Shown here: piece by piece, positions 1 to 5,338 of the stretch
How the letters are laid out: the number at the start of each line of letters is the position of its first letter
Position numbering within the stretch: position 1 is the first letter of the stretch
Assembly (NCBI GenBank): GCA_028693695.1
Contig: JAQUUV010000043.1
Location: 6,712 to 12,049 of the forward strand
Direction of reading: 5' to 3'
Length of the DNA: 5,338 bases
Origin: Syntrophomonas sp.
GTDB lineage: Bacteria > Bacillota > Syntrophomonadia > Syntrophomonadales > Syntrophomonadaceae
Notes under the pieces: generated by a model
Databases searched by the model: none
What the model was told of the DNA's origin: nothing
The model's input: only the letters and a program-made list of their open reading frames with translations
Position numbers and translations under genes: made by a program

Positions 1-1
1 T

Positions 2-997
2 ACCTTATATCCTTTTCCTGCTGACCTGATTCGCACTCGGATGAAAGAAGTTCTAATAGCCGATAATCCAGGAATAGATAACATCATCGATTATCTAACG
101 GAAAATAGCGGAAAGATGATCAGGCCTCGGATGGTATTTCTGACCGCATCCATGACCGCCCATGACCCGTTAGTGGTCAGAGACGCAGCCGTAGCCGTTG
201 AACTCATCCATTTAGCTTCGCTGGTACACGACGATGTTATTGACCATGCCACGATGAGGCGCGGGCGGGAGAGCATAAACAGCATCTGGGGGAATCATGC
301 CAGTGTACTGACGGGTGATTATTTATTTGCCAGTGCCTTCAATCTCATAAATATGCATGGTATGCAGGACATTATGGAGAATGTCACCACCACCATCCGC
401 ATTATGTGCGCCGGGGAAATTAAGCAGATGTCCCTGGCCGGTGATCTCAATGTTACGGAAGATCAATATCTAGAGAAAACTTTTGGTAAAACCGCTTGCT
501 TGTTTGCCTCTAGTTGTAAAGTAGGGGCATTGGCGGGATCTATGCCCTCCGAGTCAGTATATGCCTTAGAACAATTTGGCCTCTGTCTCGGATATGCCTA
601 CCAGATACAAGACGACCTCTTGGACTTCCTTTCTGAAAGCAGTTTACTGGGCAAACCAGTTGGAACCGACCTCCTGGAGGGAAACATCACCCTTCCAGTG
701 ATTTATGCACTGAAAAGCAAGGATTACGGAGCCTGGTTGCGTTCGCTTCTGGAAACTCGTCAACTAAATGCCCAGCAGATGGCTGAGGTAATCGAGGTCC
801 TTATTGACAGCAAAGGAGTTGAATATTCACTCCATTTATCACGTCAATTCATTGCCAGGGGAATATCTTATCTGGATATCCTCCCGGTTAATCCAGCTAT
901 TAAAGAACTTAAGCTAATGGCTAGTTATCTGCTGGAAACGTATTACCAAAAGCTAAGTCATTATGAACGACCAAGCTCCCAAGAGGTGGCCCGGTAA
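2..997 (+). CDS. Trans-polyprenyl diphosphate synthase (probably medium/long chain, heptaprenyl-type), 5' partial
   Basis: This enzyme adds isopentenyl diphosphate units in trans to an allylic diphosphate, making a polyprenyl diphosphate in the cytosol. Numbering from the Met at 41, it shows GKMIRPR at 24-30, the first Asp-rich motif DDVID at 64-68, RRG at 73-75, the second Asp-rich motif DDLLD at 191-195, then GKPVGTD and GNITLP at 204-219. Residues -5 and -4 before the first motif are Ala59 and Ser60. Short-chain synthases usually have bulky aromatics there, so a longer product such as C35 is likely (inference). It resembles the catalytic subunit HepT of Bacillus heptaprenyl diphosphate synthase. 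The frame is open to the window edge with no ATG/GTG/TTG before 41, and that ATG has no ribosome binding site. The upstream residues (PADLIRTR) fit the family's N-terminal helix, so the true start lies outside the window. No HepS-like partner subunit is visible. The gene overlaps the next by one base. Confidence 0.93.
   Translation, partial: TLYPFPADLIRTRMKEVLIADNPGIDNIIDYLTENSGKMIRPRMVFLTASMTAHDPLVVRDAAVAVELIHLASLVHDDVIDHATMRRGRESINSIWGNHASVLTGDYLFASAFNLINMHGMQDIMENVTTTIRIMCAGEIKQMSLAGDLNVTEDQYLEKTFGKTACLFASSCKVGALAGSMPSESVYALEQFGLCLGYAYQIQDDLLDFLSESSLLGKPVGTDLLEGNITLPVIYALKSKDYGAWLRSLLETRQLNAQQMAEVIEVLIDSKGVEYSLHLSRQFIARGISYLDILPVNPAIKELKLMASYLLETYYQKLSHYERPSSQEVAR
981..989 (+). promoter_or_regulatory. 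Ribosome binding site of the YtpB-like gene
   Basis: AAGAGGTGG lies inside the last codons of the polyprenyl synthase and leaves seven bases before the ATG at 997. That ATG shares its A with the stop codon of the preceding gene (TAATG). The arrangement fixes the start and suggests translational coupling of the two enzymes. Confidence 0.75.
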
Positions 998-2103
998 TGA
1001 GTACCCTAGAATTTAAAGCCGAGAAAAATCGTGCCGAGGTATTATATCGCTGTAAAACAGGCAGGAGCCAGGCCCGACTCCTGTTTCATTACATCAGTTA
1101 TACGCTGCCCAAAGTAAAAAGACTCTTAAAACACTGGAAAAAAGAAGCGTCTCAGTGCGTGGACGAGGAATTGCGGGTGCAGGCCTTGAACAGTATCGCC
1201 GGCAAAGACTTTCACTGCCAGGGTGGAGCGGTATTTGCAGTTCCTTATTCGGAGCACGAAGAGCTCCTATTAAAGCTAATAATTGCCTATCAAACCCTGT
1301 GTGACTATCTGGACAACCTTTGTGATAGAGCTAATTGCTTGGATGGAGTGGCTTTTCGCGAGCTGCACGAATCCCTCTTGGACGCACTTAGCCCTGGAGT
1401 TGAGTTACATAGTTACTATCGAAGTTATCCTTACCAGGATGACGGTGGCTATATTGTCAAGCTGGTAGAGGAATGTCGTCAATGCCTGGAGCAGATGCCT
1501 TCCTATGACGTGGTTTATCCAGATCTAATTCAACTGGCCCAAATATACATTGATCTCCAGGTAAAGAAACACATAACTTGGGAGCACAGAGAAAAGACCT
1601 TGATAGATTGGGCTAACTCACATCTTTGCGGGCATCCAGATGTGCTGTGGAATGAGTTTGCCGCTGCTAGCGGCTCGACCTTGGCTCTATTCGCGCTATT
1701 TGGATTGGCTACCCAGCGTTATATAAGCCGTAGCGATAGCCAGATTATAGTACAGACCTATTTCCCCTGGATATGCGGCCTACATATTTTGTTAGATTAC
1801 TTCATAGATCAGGAAGAAGACCGTGCTGGAGGCGACCTGAATTTTACCTTCTATTATTCCGATCAAGAAGAAATGATGAATCGTTTTAAAATATTTATTC
1901 GGGAAGCACATAGTAGAGCCAGCCAATTACCACATCCCGGTTTTGAGAAAACCGTCATAGAAGGCCTTTTGGCCATGTATTTTTCCGACAAAAAAGTAAA
2001 AAAACAAGGAATTCATAAGATGGCTAGAGAATTAATTAATGAATCGGGTCGCGGAGCCCGCAATACCTATCACATTTGTTCACTGGTACGAAAAATTATT
2101 TAA
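997..2103 (+). CDS. ytpB: DUF2600 family tetraprenyl-beta-curcumene synthase (YtpB-like)
   Basis: This is a terpene synthase of the YtpB/DUF2600 family. The Bacillus subtilis member converts all-trans heptaprenyl diphosphate (C35) into monocyclic tetraprenyl-beta-curcumene, the precursor of sesquarterpenes. The 368-residue protein carries the family's hallmark blocks: FHCQGGAVFA (72-81), AYQTLCDYLDNLCDR with an Asp-rich DYLDNLCD (103-110), LHESLLDALSPG (123-134), YQDDGGY (146-152), DLQVKKH (186-192), SGSTLALF (225-232) and HILLDYFIDQEEDRAGGDLNF (263-283), the last rich in acidic residues suited to metal-diphosphate binding. These blocks match what I recall of YtpB nearly word for word. I see no signal peptide or clear membrane span, so it is probably cytosolic or peripheral. 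The gene directly upstream makes a polyprenyl diphosphate, which fits a substrate-supply pair. The second-step cyclase (SqhC-like) is not in the window. The exact product is inferred from the family. Confidence 0.93.
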   Translation: MSTLEFKAEKNRAEVLYRCKTGRSQARLLFHYISYTLPKVKRLLKHWKKEASQCVDEELRVQALNSIAGKDFHCQGGAVFAVPYSEHEELLLKLIIAYQTLCDYLDNLCDRANCLDGVAFRELHESLLDALSPGVELHSYYRSYPYQDDGGYIVKLVEECRQCLEQMPSYDVVYPDLIQLAQIYIDLQVKKHITWEHREKTLIDWANSHLCGHPDVLWNEFAAASGSTLALFALFGLATQRYISRSDSQIIVQTYFPWICGLHILLDYFIDQEEDRAGGDLNFTFYYSDQEEMMNRFKIFIREAHSRASQLPHPGFEKTVIEGLLAMYFSDKKVKKQGIHKMARELINESGRGARNTYHICSLVRKII

Positions 2104-2105
2104 AA

Positions 2106-2110
2106 GGGAG
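2106..2110 (+). promoter_or_regulatory. Ribosome binding site of the AIM24-family gene
   Basis: GGGAG follows the stop of the YtpB-like gene and leaves ten bases before the ATG at 2121. It decides the start in favour of 2121 over the in-frame TTG at 2076, which lies inside the upstream gene. The ATG at 2111 is out of frame. Confidence 0.65.
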
Positions 2111-2120
2111 ATGGAAAAAA

Positions 2121-2918
2121 ATGACTGACGTAATAGATTATCAGATTTATGGAGACGACATGCAGATTGTAGAGATTGAACTAGACCCCGGTGAAGGAGT
2201 ACGAGCCGAAGCTGGAGCCATGATGTTCATGGAGCAGGGTATAGAGATGCAGACCTCCACCGGAGGCGGTATTTTTAAAGGCTTCAAACGTGCCATAACC
2301 GGAGAAAGTTTTTTCATTACCACCTTTCTTAATAATGGCAACAATAAAAGTAAGCTAGCCTTTGGTGCGCCTTATCCTGGTAAAATAATAAGTCTGGATC
2401 TTCAACAACTGGGTGGCCAGTTTATGTGTCAGAAAGATTCCTTCCTTTGTGCCGCTCGGGGAATTGAAATCGAAGTAGCCTTTACCAAGCGGATCGGAGC
2501 TGGTTTGTTCGGGGGGGAAGGCTTTATTCTACAACGGCTGGAGGGCAACGGATTGGCATTTGTCCATGCCGGCGGGACTATAGTAGAAAAAAGGCTGGCC
2601 GCAGGAGAAACTTTGCGGGTGGACACCGGTTGCCTGGCAGCCTTTGCTCCCTCGGTGGACTATGATATCCAGTTTGTAGGCGGTTTCAAAAATTCTCTGT
2701 TTGGAGGAGAAGGCTTATTCCTGGCCAAGCTGACCGGCCCGGGTTTAGTCTACCTACAGAGCCTGCCCCTCTCTCGTCTGGCTGACCGTATCTATGCTGC
2801 AGGTCGCTTCAGTAACAAAGAAGAACAAAGAGGAATGGGCGGCATTGGCGGAATAGGCGGTGCTGTGCTGGGCGCAGGATTACTGGGCAGCTTCCTCGGC
2901 GGCGGGGATAGCGATTAG
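2121..2918 (+). CDS. AIM24 / TIGR00266 family protein of unknown function
   Basis: This 265-residue protein belongs to the AIM24 (TIGR00266) family, compact beta-rich proteins found in bacteria, archaea and, as Aim24, in yeast mitochondria. Its biochemical role in bacteria is not established. Supporting features are the N-terminal block with GEGVRAEAGAMMFME (24-38), the TSTGGGIFKGFKRAITGESFF stretch (46-65), and two later related blocks, LFGGEGFILQRLEGNGLAF (129-147) and LFGGEGLFLAKLTGPGLVY (193-211). TGESFF and the two GGEG blocks look like one motif repeated three times. The C-terminus (239-264) is a Gly-rich, hydrophobic, low-complexity tail ending GGGDSD. It could touch a membrane or serve in assembly (inference). 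No signal peptide is seen. It follows the YtpB-like gene by 17 bases with its own ribosome binding site, so it is probably co-transcribed with the terpene genes. A hairpin follows its stop. Family assignment is secure; function is not. Confidence 0.9.
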   Translation: MTDVIDYQIYGDDMQIVEIELDPGEGVRAEAGAMMFMEQGIEMQTSTGGGIFKGFKRAITGESFFITTFLNNGNNKSKLAFGAPYPGKIISLDLQQLGGQFMCQKDSFLCAARGIEIEVAFTKRIGAGLFGGEGFILQRLEGNGLAFVHAGGTIVEKRLAAGETLRVDTGCLAAFAPSVDYDIQFVGGFKNSLFGGEGLFLAKLTGPGLVYLQSLPLSRLADRIYAAGRFSNKEEQRGMGGIGGIGGAVLGAGLLGSFLGGGDSD

Positions 2919-2920
2919 AC

Positions 2921-2991
2921 AAATTGATATTGTTTTTACTAACATAGAGCCGGACTGGTCTTTAACTAGTCCGGCTCTATGTTGTCAATTT
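2921..2991 (+). terminator. Probable intrinsic terminator after the terpene/AIM24 unit
   Basis: The arms at 2941-2956 and 2968-2983 are perfect 16-base inverted complements with a GC-rich core (GAGCCGGACT). Three more pairs (GGT 2957-2959 with ACT 2965-2967, one of them G-U) leave the five-base loop CTTTA. AAATTGA (2921-2927) is also complementary to TCAATTT (2985-2991), so the base may close further around a 13-base left-hand bulge. The downstream tail (GTCAATTTATAATATTT) is only moderately T-rich, so termination is likely but not textbook. The reverse direction would be followed by an A-rich transcript, so it is not a good terminator for that strand. Confidence 0.7.
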
Positions 2992-3130
2992 ATAATATTT
3001 GATACATCTTTCTATACCGCTAGCAAAAAAATGAAAAAATAATTTTAGAGCAGGAATTATGTAAATGTGATAGAACTTAATAATATGGAAATAGTTGCTA
3101 ACATTGTATTGATAATTCTTAAAAAAGAGA

Positions 3131-3135
3131 AAGGA
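3131..3135 (+). promoter_or_regulatory. Ribosome binding site of the histidine kinase gene
   Basis: AAGGA sits ten bases before the ATG at 3146 and only four bases before an in-frame GTG at 3140. The spacing favours the ATG; the GTG would add just two residues (Met-Lys). Confidence 0.55.
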
Positions 3136-3145
3136 ACAAGTGAAA

Positions 3146-4267
3146 ATGATTCCCACAAATGATGCCAGGGAGCGTAAAGAGGCGGATCAATTAATTAGCA
3201 GTGAAGCTACCGTAAAAGCTTTACTTAATGCCTCTAATGAATCCGCTTTTCTGTATAGTAACCAAGGCTATATACTCACCCTGAATGAGACTGCTGCCCA
3301 GCGCCTGAATATGAAATTAGAAGATATTATAGGTCGGCATGTTAATGAAGTATTCCCTTTGGATGTTGCTCGAAATCGTATGGAATACATCAGCAAGTTG
3401 GTTGAAACCGGTGAGCCGGTTAAATTTCAGGATAAACGTGATAATCTCTACTTCGATAATTCTATGTTTCCCATATTAGATCAGGATGGTAAGGTTGAAA
3501 TGTTAGCTGTATTCAGTCATGATATAACAGAACATAAGCTGGCGGAAATTCAAATACTTAGGCAAAAAGAGGAACTTGAGATTTCCAATAAAGAATTGGA
3601 GCAGTTTGCCTATGTAGCATCCCATGACTTGCAGGAACCATTAAGGAAGATAGCTAGTTTTATTACGCTTCTGGAGAGGCGATATAAAGGTGCTATAGAT
3701 GCCGATGCCGATAGATATATTCATTATGTTGTTGATGGTGCCACTAGAATGCAGGGATTAATTAACGACTTATTAACTTACTCCAGAGTTGGCAAACAAA
3801 ATGATGTTGAACAAACTATCGTGGACTGTAATCAGGTTATTTCACATGTGCTTCGAGATATGGAACATGCTATCAATGAAAATAGTGCCCAAATTATAAT
3901 TGATGATTTGCCCAACATTTGCGGAAATTCAGTCCAGCTACGGCAGCTTTTCATGAATCTCCTGAGTAACGCTCTAAAGTTCAAGGCACAACGGATACCC
4001 GAAATACATATAAAAGCCGAACAGCAAGGGGCAGTATATGTTTTTTCTGTTGCAGATAATGGCATAGGTATAGAACCAGAATATAAGGAGCGGATATTTC
4101 AGATGTTTCAGCGCCTCCATACCAAGGAGGAATACCCCGGGACCGGTATTGGACTGGCTGTATGCAAAAAAATAGTTGAGCTTAACGGAGGCCAAATTTG
4201 GTTTGAATCGCTTTATGGAGTGGGAACCGTATTCCACTTTTCTTGGAATGTAGAAGGAGTGTGTTAA
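3146..4267 (+). CDS. PAS-domain sensor histidine kinase, soluble, phytochrome-kinase type
   Basis: This two-component sensor kinase autophosphorylates on histidine and passes phosphate to a receiver Asp. The 373 residues contain one PAS domain (about 20-130; AFLYSNQGYILTLNETAAQRL, then FSHDITEHKLAE as the usual PAS exit), a short coiled linker (about 134-152), a HisKA domain with phospho-acceptor His160 in FAYVASHDLQEPLRKI, and a HATPase_c domain with N box NLLSNALKF (271-279), G1 box DNGIGI (304-309), F box FQMFQRLH (318-325) and G2 box GTGIGLA (332-338). The ending GGQIWFESLYGVGTVFHF is typical. The HDLQEPLR and LHTKEEYPGTGIGLA wording is that of kinases fused to phytochromes, but no GAF or PHY domain is present. 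There is no membrane span, so the signal is presumably cytoplasmic. The PAS contains no cysteine and thus no LOV flavin site; its ligand cannot be read from sequence. All catalytic motifs look intact. It opens a three-gene signalling unit. Confidence 0.93.
   Translation: MIPTNDARERKEADQLISSEATVKALLNASNESAFLYSNQGYILTLNETAAQRLNMKLEDIIGRHVNEVFPLDVARNRMEYISKLVETGEPVKFQDKRDNLYFDNSMFPILDQDGKVEMLAVFSHDITEHKLAEIQILRQKEELEISNKELEQFAYVASHDLQEPLRKIASFITLLERRYKGAIDADADRYIHYVVDGATRMQGLINDLLTYSRVGKQNDVEQTIVDCNQVISHVLRDMEHAINENSAQIIIDDLPNICGNSVQLRQLFMNLLSNALKFKAQRIPEIHIKAEQQGAVYVFSVADNGIGIEPEYKERIFQMFQRLHTKEEYPGTGIGLAVCKKIVELNGGQIWFESLYGVGTVFHFSWNVEGVC
4254..4259 (+). promoter_or_regulatory. Ribosome binding site supporting a TTG start
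   Basis: AAGGAG is a near-ideal Shine-Dalgarno sequence within the last codons of the kinase gene, nine bases before the TTG at 4269. No ATG or GTG occurs at this spacing in the receiver frame, so the strong site argues that TTG is the real start. Confidence 0.75.
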
Positions 4268-4268
4268 T

Positions 4269-4715
4269 TTGGAAGAGAATAAATTGGCTAGAATTCTGCT
4301 GGTTGAAGATGATCCAGGTGATGTTGAATTAATAAAGGAAGGATTAAGAGAGGCGAGAATTATAATTGATTTACAGGTTGTAGATGATGGTATAAAAGCG
4401 ATGAAGTACCTCCGTAACCAACCACCCTACGAAAAAAGCGTCCAACCTGACATTATTCTGCTAGATCTAAATCTTCCTAAAAAAGATGGCCGGGAAGTTT
4501 TAGGAGGGATAAAGAGCGACCCCCAATTACGTCGAATTCCAGTTGTGGTTTTGACTACATCCGATGCGGAAATTGACATTATAAAAAGCTATACATTAGG
4601 GGCAAACTGCTACATTACAAAACCAGTAACTCTTGACGGTTTTATCAAAGTAGTTCAAAATATTGAAGGCTTCTGGTTAACTGTGGTAAAGTTGCCATAT
4701 AATATGAGTGAATAG
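4269..4715 (+). CDS. Single-domain response regulator, Rcp1-like (CheY-like receiver)
   Basis: This 148-residue stand-alone receiver has no output domain. It has the acidic pocket Glu13/Asp14/Asp15 (LLVEDDPGDVEL), phospho-acceptor Asp66 in DIILLDLNLPKKDG, the switch Thr96/Thr97 in VVVLTTSD, and the conserved Lys118 in CYITKPV. The blocks LRNQPPY, LNLPKKDGREVL, LGANCYITKPV and IEGFWLTVVKLP are characteristic of the Rcp1 subgroup, which partners phytochrome-type kinases in cyanobacteria and other bacteria. That matches the kinase type encoded one base upstream, so phosphotransfer from its His160 is likely (inference). The TTG start is supported by the ribosome binding site at 4254-4259, and the spacing suggests translational coupling. 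With no DNA-binding or enzymatic domain, it probably acts by protein contact or as a phosphate shuttle or sink. All active-site residues are present. Confidence 0.93.
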   Translation: MEENKLARILLVEDDPGDVELIKEGLREARIIIDLQVVDDGIKAMKYLRNQPPYEKSVQPDIILLDLNLPKKDGREVLGGIKSDPQLRRIPVVVLTTSDAEIDIIKSYTLGANCYITKPVTLDGFIKVVQNIEGFWLTVVKLPYNMSE

Positions 4716-4725
4716 TGAGGTTACT

Positions 4726-5338
4726 ATGGATAAATCTATCAAGATACTAATAATTGAAGACGATGCCGGAGACCGGCTTTTACTTCAACAGGTGTTGTCA
4801 GAAACAGGAGGGGTTAGCTATAAATTACATATTGCAGAGCGTCTTACTCAAGCCATGGAAATGCTTGGGCAGAATAGTTGCGATATAATTCTGCTGGATT
4901 TAAACCTTCCCGATTCTTCTGGCATTAGAACCTTCGAGGAATTCTTTGACAAACATAAAGATATACCAATAGTTATACTCAGTGGCTTAACTGATGAACT
5001 GGTTGCTCTGGATGCAGTACGAAAAGGGGCTCAGGATTATCTCATGAAAAATGAGATAACACCAGCACTTTTGAAAAGGGTAATTAATTATGCTATTGAA
5101 AGAAATGGGTTGATAAGAAAACTATCAGAGAAGTCGATGACCGATGATTTAACCGGGTTATACAACCGGAGTGGTTTCTTCACTATGTCACAACAACAAC
5201 TCGATTTGGCACCAAGAATTCAAAAGAAAACAGGGCTTTTCTTTATGGATCTGGATGGTATGAAAGAAATTAACGATCTTTTTGGACACCTAGAAGGAGA
5301 TCGTGCTCTTATAACCCTTGCTGTAATATTAAAAGAAT
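4726..5338 (+). CDS. Receiver-GGDEF response regulator, probable diguanylate cyclase, 3' partial
   Basis: The frame stays open to the window edge, giving 204 residues. Residues 1-125 form a receiver: acidic pocket Glu11/Asp12/Asp13 (IIEDDAGDRLLL), phospho-acceptor Asp58 in DIILLDLNLPDSSG, switch Ser86 in VILSG, and Lys108 in DYLMKNE. After a short helical linker (about 119-138) a GGDEF domain begins with MTDDLTGLYNRSGF (138-151), then FFMDLDGMKEINDLFGHLEGD (172-192), which includes the metal-binding Asp and the conserved GHxxGD. The signature GGDEF loop and any further domain, such as EAL, lie beyond the edge, so catalytic competence cannot be judged. If active it would make cyclic-di-GMP in response to phosphorylation. 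The ATG at 4726 is preceded by GAGG (4717-4720) at five bases, and the gap from the previous gene is 10 bases. It is most likely a second target of the kinase in this unit. Confidence 0.9.
   Translation, partial: MDKSIKILIIEDDAGDRLLLQQVLSETGGVSYKLHIAERLTQAMEMLGQNSCDIILLDLNLPDSSGIRTFEEFFDKHKDIPIVILSGLTDELVALDAVRKGAQDYLMKNEITPALLKRVINYAIERNGLIRKLSEKSMTDDLTGLYNRSGFFTMSQQQLDLAPRIQKKTGLFFMDLDGMKEINDLFGHLEGDRALITLAVILKE

Noticed and set aside
91..285. Antisense open frame opposite the polyprenyl synthase
   Set aside because: It mirrors the conserved Asp-rich motif region of the real gene and has no independent coding evidence.
1283..1468. Out-of-frame open frame inside the YtpB-like gene
   Set aside because: It overlaps the highly conserved core of the real gene and its translation has no recognisable features.
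2076..2120. In-frame TTG start for the AIM24-family protein, adding 15 residues
   Set aside because: It lies inside the YtpB-like gene, lacks a well-placed ribosome binding site, and the added residues (KNYLKGRWKK) are not family-like. The ATG at 2121 has a good site and begins where the family homology begins.
2991..2996. Perfect TATAAT hexamer just after the hairpin
   Set aside because: No -35 hexamer lies 16-18 bases upstream (that stretch is the hairpin arm) and there is no extended TGn. It is more likely chance in an AT-rich tail.
2860..3042. Open frame of 60 codons spanning the end of the AIM24 gene and the hairpin
   Set aside because: It runs through the low-complexity tail of the real gene and both arms of the hairpin, with no ribosome binding site and no recognisable protein features.
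3086..3100. Sigma-54-like promoter TGG...TTGCTA
   Set aside because: Only eight bases separate the GG and GC elements, where sigma-54 needs ten, and the rest of the -24 box does not match.
3200..3535. Possible LOV or haem PAS sensor in the kinase
   Set aside because: The PAS has no cysteine, so it cannot form the LOV flavin adduct, and I could not assign a haem ligand from sequence alone.
3832..4237. Two antisense open frames opposite the histidine kinase
   Set aside because: They lie opposite well-conserved HATPase coding sequence and their translations show no known motifs. They are shadows of the real gene.

Overview
The window looks like a chromosomal segment of a Gram-positive, probably spore-forming member of the Bacillota, more likely from the Clostridia side than Bacillus. 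The basis is a gene strongly resembling Bacillus YtpB (DUF2600, tetraprenyl-beta-curcumene synthase), strong AGGAGG-like ribosome binding sites, use of a TTG start, and moderate-to-low GC content. The lineage is an inference from family resemblance. All genes are on the + strand, and there is no RNA gene, mobile element or CRISPR array.

Region 1 (1-2918) is a tightly packed three-gene unit. It holds a trans-polyprenyl diphosphate synthase cut by the left edge of the window, then a YtpB-like terpene synthase whose ATG overlaps the previous stop by one base, then an AIM24/TIGR00266 family protein 17 bases further on. In Bacillus, a heptaprenyl diphosphate synthase supplies the C35 substrate that YtpB cyclises to tetraprenyl-beta-curcumene. 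A squalene-hopene-cyclase-like enzyme can then turn this into sesquarterpenes. Here the substrate-making and first cyclising enzymes appear to be translationally coupled. The second cyclase is not in the window. The AIM24 protein has no assigned role, and its place in this unit is the most interesting open question.

Region 2 (2919-3145) is a 227-base AT-rich gap. It opens with a long, almost perfect hairpin that probably ends the first unit, and the rest should carry the promoter of the second unit. I could not identify a convincing -35/-10 pair.

Region 3 (3146-5338) is a signalling unit: a soluble PAS-histidine kinase of the phytochrome-kinase type, a single-domain Rcp1-like response regulator starting one base after the kinase stop, and, 10 bases on, a receiver-GGDEF protein cut by the right edge. 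The layout suggests one kinase feeding two receivers, one ending in cyclic-di-GMP output. Nothing in the sequence ties the two units together functionally.

I found no wholly unprecedented system. The items most worth following are the coupled C35 terpene pair with its AIM24 partner, and the compact kinase/Rcp1/GGDEF module.
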